Assembly (NCBI GenBank): GCA_950106755.1
Contig: CATNNA010000001.1
Coordinates: forward strand, 1,302,001-1,366,000
DNA from: Climacium dendroides
Taxonomy: Eukaryota; Streptophyta; Bryopsida; Hypnales; Climaciaceae
Direction: 5' to 3'
DNA length: 64,000 nt
Of the stretch, positions 53,891 through 63,500 are shown in pieces; within the stretch, counting starts at the first letter, position 1, and each line of letters begins with the position of its first letter. A model generated the notes under the pieces. The model was not told where the DNA came from. It worked only from the letters and a program-made list of their open reading frames with translations, and made no database searches. The position numbers and the translations under genes are program-made.

Positions 53891-55672
53891 AATAATTAGG
53901 ATTCATGGAAAAACTTCATTTTAAGACAACCCTATTGCTTTCCTACACTGTCTTCTTCATTTGAAATGGATTTCAAAACAAACAGTCGAAAAATCATGTT
54001 GTATTGAATACAAACCAAACCAATAAATTATATCGGTTTGACGTGGAAGCATGTCCAAAAACAAAACACACAAGTTGCAATTGTTCAAAATAATTAGGAT
54101 TCATGGAAAAACTTCATTTTAAGACAACCCTATTGCTTTCCTACACTGACTTCTTCATTTGAAATGGATTTCAAAACAAACACTCGAAAAATCATGCTAT
54201 ATTGAATACAAACCAAACCAATAAATTATATGGGTTTGACTTAGAAGCATGTACGAAAACAAAACACACAAGTTGCAATTGTTCAAAATAATTAGGATTC
54301 ATGGAAAAACTTCATTTTAAGACAACCCTATTGCTTTCCTACATTGTCTTCTTCATTTGAAATGGATTTCAAAACAAACAGTCGAAAAATCATGTTGTAT
54401 TGAATACAAACGAAACCAATAAATTATATCGGTTTGACGTGGAAGCATGTCCAAAAACAAAACACACAAGTTGCAATTGTTCAGAATAATTAGGATTCAT
54501 GGAAAAACTTCATTTTAAGACAACCCTATTGCTTTCCTACACTGTCTTCTTCATTTGAAATGGATTTCAAAACAAACAGTCGAAAAATCATGTTGTATTG
54601 AATACAAACCAAACCAATAAATTATATCGGTTTGACGTGGAAGCATGTCCAAAAACAAAACACACAAGTTGCAATTGTTCAAAATAATTAGGATTCATGG
54701 AAAAACTTCATTTTAAGACAACCCTATTGCTTTCCTACATTGTCTTCTTCATTTGAAATGGATTTCAAAACAAACACTCGAGAAATCATGTTGTAATGAA
54801 TACAAACCAAACCAATAAATTATATGGGTTTGACTTAGAAGCATGTCCAAAAACAAAACACACAAGTTGCAATTGTTCAAAATAATTAGGATTCATGGAA
54901 AAACTTCATTTTAAGACAACCCTATTGCTTTCCTAAACTGACTTCTTCATTTGAAATGGATTTCAAAACAAACACTCGAAAAATCATGCTATATTGAATA
55001 CAAACCAAACCAATAAATTATATGGGTTTGACTTAGAAGCATGTACGAAAACAAAACACACAAGTTGCAATTGTTCAAAATAATTAGGATTCATGGAAAA
55101 ACTTCATTTTAAGACAACCCTATTGCTTTCCTACATTGTCTTCTTCATTTGAAATGGATTTCAAAACAAACAGTCGAAAAATCATGTTGTATTGAATACA
55201 AACGAAACCAATAAATTATATCGGTTTGACGTGGAAGCATGTCCAAAAACAAAACACACAAGTTGCAATTGTTCAGAATAATTAGGATTCATGGAAAAAC
55301 TTCATTTTAAGACAACCCTATTGCTTTCCTACATTGTCTTCTTCATTTGAAATGGATTTCAAAACAAACAGTCGAAAAATCATGTTGTAATGAATACAAA
55401 CCAAACCAATAAATTATATGGGTTTGACTTAGAAGCATGTCCAAAAACAAAACACACAAGTTGCAATTGTTCAAAATAATTAGGATTCATGGAAAAACTT
55501 CATTTTAAGACAACACTATTGCTTTCCTACACTGTCTTCTTCATTTGAAATGGATTTCAAAACAAACATTCGGAAAATCATGCTGTATTGAATACAAACC
55601 AAACCAATAAATTATATGTGTTTGACTTAGAAGCATGTCCAAAAACAAAACACACAAGTTGCAATTGTTCAG
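53891..55672 (+). repeat. 9-monomer HOR block M, copy 2 (1782 bp)
   Basis: Tandem copy of 52109-53890, with GTACGAAAAC (54250), CAAACGAAACC (54409), CTCGAG (54777-54782), CTAAACTGAC (54933), a second GTACGAAAAC (55042), CAAACGAAACC (55201), CATTCGG (55567) and ATATGTGTTTGAC (55615). The CAAACGAAACC marker alternates at intervals of 5 and 4 monomers through both copies. Confidence 0.87.
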
Positions 55673-56193
55673 AATAATTAGGATTCATGGAAAAACTTCA
55701 TTTTAAGACAACCCTATTGCTTTCCTACACTGTCTTCTTCATTTGAAATGGATTTCAAAACAAACAGTCGAAAAATCATGTTGTATTGAATACAAACCAA
55801 ACCAATAAATTATATCGGTTTGACGTGGAAGCATGTCCAAAAACAAAACACACAAGTTGCAATTGTTCAAAATAATTAGGATTCATGGAAAAACTTCATT
55901 TTAAGACAACCCTATTGCTTTCCTACACTGACTTCTTCATTTGAAATGGATTTCAAAACAAACACTCGAAAAATCATGCTATATTGAATACAAACCAAAC
56001 CAATAAATTATATGGGTTTGACTTAGAAGCATGTACGAAAACAAAACACACAAGTTGCAATTGTTCAAAATAATTAGGATTCATGGAAAAACTTCATTTT
56101 AAGACAACCCTATTGCTTTCCTACATTGTCTTCTTCATTTGAAATGGATTTCAAAACAAACAGTCGAAAAATCATGTTGTATTGAATACAAAC
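55673..56193 (+). repeat. HOR block M, copy 3 (partial, about 2.6 monomers)
   Basis: Continues the M phase with AACAGTCG, CTATATTG and GTACGAAAAC (56032). It then breaks at 56194, where it reads CAAACCAAACC instead of the expected CAAACGAAACC. Within 160 bp the sequence switches to block E of zone V. Confidence 0.8.
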
Positions 56194-56350
56194 CAAACCA
56201 ATAAATTATATCGGTTTGACGTGGAAGCATGTCCAAAAACAAAACACACAAGTTGCAATTGTTCAAAATAATTAGGATTCATGGAAAAACTTCATTTTAA
56301 GACAACCCTATTGCTTTCCTACATTGTCTTCTTCATTTGAAATGGATTTG

Positions 56351-57734
56351 AAAACAAACACTCGAAAAATCATGGTGTATTGAATACAAACCAAGCCAAT
56401 AAATTATATCGGTTTGACGTGGAAGCATGTCCAAAAACAAAACACACAAGTTGCAATTGTTCAAAATAATTAGGATTCATGGAAAAACTTCATTTTAAGA
56501 CAACCCTATTGCTTTCCTACATTGTCTTCTTCATTTGAAATGGATTTCGAAACAAACACTCGAAAAATCATGTTGTAATGAATACAAACCAAACCAATAA
56601 ATTATATGGGTTTGACGTGGAAGCATGTCCAAAAACAAAACACACAAGTTGCAATTGTTCAAAATAATTAGGATTCATGGAAAAACTTCATTTTAAGACA
56701 ACCCTTTTGCTTTCTTACATTGTCTTCTTCATTTGAAATGGATTTCAAAACAAACACTCGGAAAATCATGCTATATTGAATACAAACCAGACCAATAAAT
56801 TATATGGGTTTGACTTAGAAGCATGTCCAAAAACAAAACACACAAGTTGCAATTGTTCAAAATAATTAGGATTCATGGAAAAACTTCATTTTAAGACAAC
56901 CCTATTGCTTTCCTACATTGTCTTCTTCATTTGAAATGGATTTCAAAACAAACACTCGGAAAATCATGTTGTATTGAATACAAAGCAAAACAATAAATTA
57001 TATCGGTTTGACGTGGAAGCATGTCCAAAAACAAAACACACAAGTTGCAATTGTTCAGAATAATTAGGATTCATGGAAAAACTTCATTTTAAGACAACCC
57101 TATTGCTTCGTACATTGTCTTCTTCATTTGAAATGGATTTCAAAACAAACACTCGAAAAATCATGCTGTATTGAATACAAACCAAACCAATAAATTATAT
57201 GGGTTTGACTTAGAAGCATGTCCAAAAACAAAACACACATGTTGCAATTGTTCAAAATAATTAGGATTCATGGAAAAACCTCATTTTAAGACAACCCTAT
57301 TGCTTTCCTACATTGTCTTCTTCATTTGAAATGGATTTCAAAACAAACACTCGAAAAATCATGCTGTATTGAATACAAACCAAAACAATAAATTATATCG
57401 GTTTGACGTGGAAGCATGTCCAAAAATAAAACACACAAGTTGCAATTGTTCAAAATAATTAGGATTCATGGGAAAACTTCATTTTAAGACAACCCTATTG
57501 CTTTCCTACACTGTCTTCTTCATTTGAAATGGATTTCAAAACAAACACTCGAAAAATCATGCTGTATTGAATACAAACCAAACCAATAAATTATATGGGT
57601 TTGACTTAGAAGAATGTCCAAAAACAAAACACACAAGTTGCAATTGTTCAAAATAATTAGGATTCATGGAAAAACTTCATTTTAAGACAACCCTATTGCT
57701 TTCCTACATTGTCTTCTTCATTTGAAATGGATTT
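56351..57734 (+). repeat. Block E, copy 2
   Basis: Copy of 33779-35163 lying 114 monomers downstream, with the full marker order ending in AGAAGAATGTCC (57608). It has gained private changes since: CAAGCCAAT (56391), TTTCGAAAC (56546) and the CTTCGTAC 1-bp deletion near 57108. From 56818 it is also the left member of a tandem pair with 58204 onward. Confidence 0.82.
57024..57220 (+). repeat. 197-bp monomer with CTTCGTAC deletion, first copy
   Basis: The usual GCTTTCCTAC reads GCTTCGTAC at about 57105-57113: one T is lost and a neighbouring C is G. The monomer grid shifts by one base here. The same compound change recurs 1385 bp later, so it predates the E2-E3 duplication. Block E copy 1 near 34.5 kb lacks it. 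Confidence 0.88.
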
Positions 57735-58203
57735 GAAAACAAACACTCGAAAAATCATGTTGTATTGAATACAAACCAAACCAATAAATTATATGGGTTT
57801 GACTTAGAAGCATGTCCAAAAACAAAACACACAAGTTGCAATTGTTCAAAATAATTAGGATTCATGGAAAAACTTCATTTTAAGACAACCCTATTGCTTT
57901 CCTACACTGACTTCTACATTTGAAATGGATTTCAATACAAACACTCGAAAAATCATGCTGTATTGAATACAAACCAAACCAATAAATTATATGGGATTGA
58001 CATAGAAGCATGTCCAAAGACAAAACACACAAGTTGCAATTGTTCATAATAATTAGGATTCATGGAAAAACTTCATTTTAAGACAACCCTATTCCTTTCC
58101 TAGACTGTCTTCTTCATTTGAAATGGATTTCAAAACAAACACTCGAAAAATCATGCTGTATTGAATACAAACCAAACCAATAAATTATATCGGTTTGACG
58201 TGG

Positions 58204-59539
58204 AAGCATGTCCAAAAACAAAACACACAAGTTGCAATTGTTCAAAATAATTAGGATTCATGGAAAAACTTCATTTTAAGACAACCCTATTGCTTTCCTA
58301 CATTGTCTTCTTCATTTGAAATGGATTTCAAAACAAACACTCGGAAAATCATGTTGTATTGAATACAAAGCAAAACAATAAATTATATCGGTTTGACGTG
58401 GAAGCATGTCCAAAAACAAAACACACAAGTTGCAATTGTTCAGAATAATTAGGATTCATGGAAAAACTTCATTTTAAGACAACCCTATTGCTTCGTACAT
58501 TGTCTTCTTCATTTGAAATGGATTTCAAAACAAACACTCGAAAAATCATGCTGTATTGAATACAAACCAAACCAATAAATTATATGGGTTTGACTTAGAA
58601 GCATGTCCAAAAACAAAACACACATGTTGCAATTGTTCAAAATAATTAGGATTCATGGAAAAACCTCATTTTAAGACAACCCTATTGCTTTCCTACTTTG
58701 TCTTCTTCATTTGAAATGGATTTCAAAACAAACACTCGAAAAATCATGCTGTATTGAATACAAACCAAAACAATAAATTATATCGGTTTGACGTGGAAGC
58801 ATGTCCAAAAATAAAACACACAAGTTGCAATTGTTCAAAATAATTAGGATTCATGGGAAAACTTCATTTTAAGACAACCCTATTGCTTTCCTACACTGTC
58901 TTCTTCATTTGAAATGGATTTCAAAACAAACACTCGAAAAATCATGCTGTATTGAATACAAACCAAACCAATAAATTATATGGGTTTGACTTAGAAGAAT
59001 GTCCAAAAACAAAACACACAAGTTGCAATTGTTCAAAATAATTAGGATTCATGGAAAAACTTCATTTTAAGACAACCCTATTGCTTTCCTACATTGTCTT
59101 CTTCATTTGAAATGGATTTGAAAACAAACACTCGAAAAATCATGTTGTATTGAATACAAACCAAACCAATAAATTATATGGGTTTGACTTAGAAGCATGT
59201 CCAAAAACAAAACACACAAGTTGCAATTGTTCAAAATAATTAGGATTCATGGAAAAACTTCATTTTAAGACAACCCTATTGCTTTCCTACACTGACTTCT
59301 ACATTTGAAATGGATTTCAAAACAAACACTCGAAAAATCATGCTGTATTGAATACAAACCAAACCAATAAATTATATGGGATTGACATAGAAGCATGTCC
59401 AAAGACAAAACACACAAGTTGCAATTGTTCATAATAATTAGGATTCATGGAAAAACTTCATTTTAAGACAACCCTATTCCTTTCCTAGACTGTCTTCTTC
59501 ATTTGAAATGGATTTCAAAACAAACACTCGAAAAATCAT
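58204..59539 (+). repeat. Block E, copy 3 plus following monomers (7-monomer tandem unit)
   Basis: Direct tandem partner of 56818-58154, with a period of 1386 bp before the deletion and 1385 bp after it. Markers: AAGCAAAACAAT (58368), CTTCGTAC (58491), ACACATGTTG (58619), AAAACCTCATT, AAAAATAAAACAC, CATGGGAAAAC, AGAAGAATGTCC (58993), TTTGAAAAC, CTTCTACATTTG (59296) and GGGATTGACATAG (59378). Differences include TTCAATACAAAC near 57931 in the left copy only and CTACTTTG near 58695 in this copy only. Confidence 0.82.
58409..58605 (+). repeat. 197-bp monomer with CTTCGTAC deletion, second copy
   Basis: Carries the same compound change as the 57024 monomer at about 58490-58498. The cg pairs lie 1385 bp apart (57109 and 58494), which is 7 monomers minus the one lost base. 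This places the deletion before the tandem duplication. Confidence 0.88.
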
Positions 59540-60530
59540 GGTGTATTGAATACAAACCAAACCAATAAATTATATCGGTTTGACGTGGAAGCATGTCCAA
59601 AAACAAAACACACAAGTTGCAATTGTTCAAAATAATTAGGATTCATGGAAAAACTTCATTTTCAGACAACCCTATTGCTTTCCTGCACTGACTTCATCAT
59701 TTGAAATGGATTTCAAAACAAACACTCTTAAAATCATGCTGTATTGAATACAAACCAAACCAATAAATTATATGGGTTTGACTTAGAAGCATGTACGAAA
59801 ACAAAACACACAAGTTGCAATTGTTCAAAATAATTAGGATTCATGGAAAAACTTCATTTTAAGACAACCCTATTGCTTTCCTACACTGACTTCTTCATTT
59901 GAAATGGATTTCAAAACAAACACTCGAAAAATCATGCTGTATTGAATACAAACCAAACCAATAAATTATATGGGTTTGACGTGGAAGCATGTCCAAAAAC
60001 AAAACACACAAGTTGCAATTGTTCAAAATAATTAGGATTCATGGAAAAACTTCATTTTAAGACAACCCTGTTGCTTTCCTACACTATCTTCTTCATTTGA
60101 AATGGATTTCAAAACAAACACTCGAAAAATCATGTTGTATTGAATACAAACCAAACCAATAAATTATATGGGTTTGACTTAGAAGCATGTACGAAAACAA
60201 AACACACAAGTTGCAATTGTTCAAAATAATTAGGATTCATGGAAAAACTTCATTTTAAGACAACCCTATTGCTTTCCTACACTGACTTCTACATTTGAAA
60301 TGGATTTCAAAACAAACACTCGAAAAATCATGCTGTATTGAATACAAACCAAACCAATAAATTATATGGGATTGACATAGAAGCATGTCCAAAGACAAAA
60401 CACACAAGTTGCAATTGTTCATAATAATTAGGATTCATGGAAAAACTTCATTTTAAGACAACCCTATTCCTTTCCTAGACTGTCTTCTTCATTTGAAATG
60501 GATTTCAAAACAAACACTCGAAAAATCATG
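59204..60530 (+). repeat. Block G, copy 1
   Basis: Matches 38416-39582 (upstream) and 62174-63500 (offset 2970 bp, 15 monomers). Markers: CTTCTACATTTG (59296), GGGATTGACATAG (59378), CCTTTCCTAGACTG (59478), ATGGTGTATTG (59538), TTTTCAGACAACC (59659), GACTTCATCATTTG (59690), CTCTTAAAATC (59726), CCCTGTTGC with CACTATC (60066, 60081), GTACGAAAAC (60188) and a second CTTCTACATTTG (60286). A private G occurs in CCTGCACTG near 59683. Confidence 0.82.
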
Positions 60531-61517
60531 CTGTATTGAATACAAACCAAACCAATAAATTATATGGGTTTGACTTAGAAGCATGTACGAAAACAAAACA
60601 CACAAGTTGCAATTGTTCAAAATAATTAGGATTCATGGAAAAACTTCATTTTAAGACAACCCTATTGCTTTCCTACACTGACTTCTTCATTTGAAATGGA
60701 TTTCAAAACAAACACTCGAAAAATCATGCTATATTGAATACAAACCAAACCAATAAATTATATGGGTTTGACTTAGAAGCATGTCCAAAAACAAAACACA
60801 CAAGTTGCAATTGTTCAAAATAATTAGGATTCATGGAAAAACTTCATTTTAAGACAACCCTATTGCTTTCCTACACTGACTTCTTCATTTGAAATGGATT
60901 TCAAAACAAACACTCGAAAAATCATGCTATATTGAATACAAACCAAACCAATAAATTATATGGGTTTGACTTAGAAGCATGTCCAAAAACAAAACACACA
61001 AGTTGCAATTGTTCAAAATAATTAGGATTCATGGAAAAACTTCATTTTAAGACAACCCTATTGCTTTCCTACATTGTCTTCTTCATTTGAAATGGATTTC
61101 AAAACAAACACTCGAAAAATCATGTTGTATTGAATACAAACCAAACCAATAAATTATATGGGTTTGACTTAGAAGCATGTCCAAAAACAAAACACACAAG
61201 TTGCAATTGTTCAAAATAATTAGGATTCATGGAAAAACTTCATTTTAAGACAACCCTATTGCTTTCCTACATTGTCTTCTTCATTTGAAATGGATTTCAA
61301 AACAAACACTCGAAAAATCTTGCTGTATTGAATACAAACCAAACCAATAAATTATATGGGTTTGACTTAGAAGCATGTCCAAAAACAAAACACACAGGTT
61401 GCAATTGTTCAAAATAATTAGGATTCATGGAAAAACTTCATTTTAAGACAACCCTATTGCTTTCCTACATTGTCTTCTTCATTTGAAATGGATTTCAAAA
61501 CAAACACTCGAAAAATC
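60136..61517 (+). repeat. Block F, copy 2
   Basis: Copy of 36774-38155. It overlaps the end of block G copy 1, so here F follows G, whereas in zone III F precedes G. Markers: GTACGAAAAC (60188), CTTCTACATTTG (60286), GGGATTGACATAG (60368), CCTTTCCTAGACTG (60469), GTACGAAAAC (60586) and ATCTTGCTG (61317). Private change: CACACAGGTTG near 61391. Confidence 0.8.
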
Positions 61518-62173
61518 ATGTTGTAATGAATACAAACCAAACCAATAAATTATATGGGTTTGACTTAGAAGCATGTACGAAAACAAAACACACAAGTTGC
61601 AATTGTTCAAAATAATTAGGATTCATGGAAAAACTTCATTTTAAGACAACCCTATTGCTTTCCTACATTGTCTTCTTCATTTGAAATGGATTTCAAAACA
61701 AACACTCGAAAAATCATGTTGTAATGAATACAAACCAAACCAATAAATTATATGGGTTTGACTTAGAAGCATGTCCAAAAACAAAACACACAAGTTGCAA
61801 TTGTTCAAAATAATTAGGATTCATGGAAAAACTTCATTTTAAGACAACCCTATTGCTTTCCTACATTGTCTTCTTCATTTGAAATGGATTTCAAAACAAA
61901 CACTCGAAAAATCATGTTGTAATGAATACAAACCAAACCAATAAATTATATGGGTTTGACTTAGAAGCATGTCCAAAAACAAAACACACAAGTTGCAATT
62001 GTTCAAAATAATTAGGATTCATGGAAAAACTTCATTTTAAGACAACCCTATTGCTTTCCTACATTGTCTTCTTCATTTGAAATGGATTTCAAAACAAACA
62101 CTCGAAAAATCATGTTGTAATGAATACAAACCAAACCAATAAATTATATGGGTTTGACTTAGAAGCATGTACG
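61518..62173 (+). repeat. Zone V monomers between F copy 2 and G copy 2
   Basis: About three monomers of the TTGTAATG type typical of zone II (near 61519, 61719, 61917 and 62115) with GGGTTTGACTTAG. One starts with GTACGAAAAC (61575). They are almost identical to each other and suggest local single-monomer amplification. I see nothing else here. Confidence 0.6.
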
Positions 62174-63500
62174 AAAACAAAACACACAAGTTGCAATTGT
62201 TCAAAATAATTAGGATTCATGGAAAAACTTCATTTTAAGACAACCCTATTGCTTTCCTACACTGACTTCTACATTTGAAATGGATTTCAAAACAAACACT
62301 CGAAAAATCATGCTGTATTGAATACAAACCAAACCAATAAACTATATGGGTTTGACATAGAAGCATGTCCAAAGATAAAACACACAAGTTGCAATTGTTC
62401 ATAATAATTAGGATTCATGGAAAAACTTCATTTTAAGACAACCCTATTCCTTTCCTAGACTGTCTTCTTCATTTGAAATGGATTTCAAAACAAACACTCG
62501 AAAAATCATGGTGTATTGAATACAAACCAAACCAATAAATTATATCGGTTTGACGTGGAAGCATGTCCAAAAACAAAACACACAAGTTGCAATTGTTCAA
62601 AATAATTAGGATTCATGGAAAAACTTCATTTTCAGACAACCCTATTGCTTTCCTACACTGACTTCATCATTTGAAATGGATTTCAAAACAAACACTCTTA
62701 AAATCATGCTGTATTGAATACAAACCAAACCAATAAATTATATGGGTTTGACTTAGAAGCATGTACGAAAACAAAACACACAAGTTGCAATTGTTCAAAA
62801 TAATTAGGATTCATGGAAAAACTTCATTTTAAGACAACCCTATTGCTTTCCTACACTGACTTCTTCATTTGAAATGGATTTCAAAACAAACACTCGAAAA
62901 ATCATGCTGTATTGAATACAAACCAAACCAATAAATTATATGGGTTTGACGTGGAAGCATGTCCAAAAACAAAACACACAAGTTGCAATTGTTCAAAATA
63001 ATTAGGATTCATGGAAAAACTTCATTTTAAGACAACCGTGTTGCTTTCCTACACTATCTTCTTCATTTGAAATGGATTTCAAAACAAACACTCGAAAAAT
63101 CATGTTGTATTGAATACAAACCAAACCAATAAATTATATGGGTTTGACTTAGAAGCATGTCCAAAAACAAAACACACAAGTTGCAATTGTTCAAAATAAT
63201 TAGGATTCATGGAAAAACTTCATTTTAAGACAACCCTATTGCTTTCCTACACTGACTTCTACATTTGAAATGGATTTCAAAACAAACACTCGAAAAATCA
63301 TGCTGTATTGAATACAAACCAAACCAATAAATTATATGGGATTGACATAGAAGCATGTCCAAAGACAAAACACACAAGTTGCAATTGTTCATAATAATTA
63401 GGATTCATGGAAAAACTTCATTTTAAGACAACCCTATTCCTTTCCTAGACTGTCTTCTTCATTTGAAATGGATTTCAAAACAAACACTCGAAAAATCATG
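62174..63500 (+). repeat. Block G, copy 2
   Basis: Copy of 59204-60530 at 15 monomers. It keeps the order CTTCTACATTTG (62266), CCTTTCCTAGACTG, ATGGTGTATTG, TTTTCAGACAACC (62629), GACTTCATCATTTG (62660), CTCTTAAAATC (62696), CGTGTTGC with CACTATC (63037, 63051) and CTTCTACATTTG (63256). Private changes are AAACTATATGGGTTTGACATAG near 62339, AAAGATAAAAC near 62370 and CCGTGTTGC near 63036, so this copy is more diverged than copy 1. Confidence 0.8.

Noticed and set aside
57931..57940. TTCAATACAAAC as a possible block boundary
   Set aside because: It is a single substitution in an otherwise ordinary monomer. Homology to the tandem partner continues on both sides.
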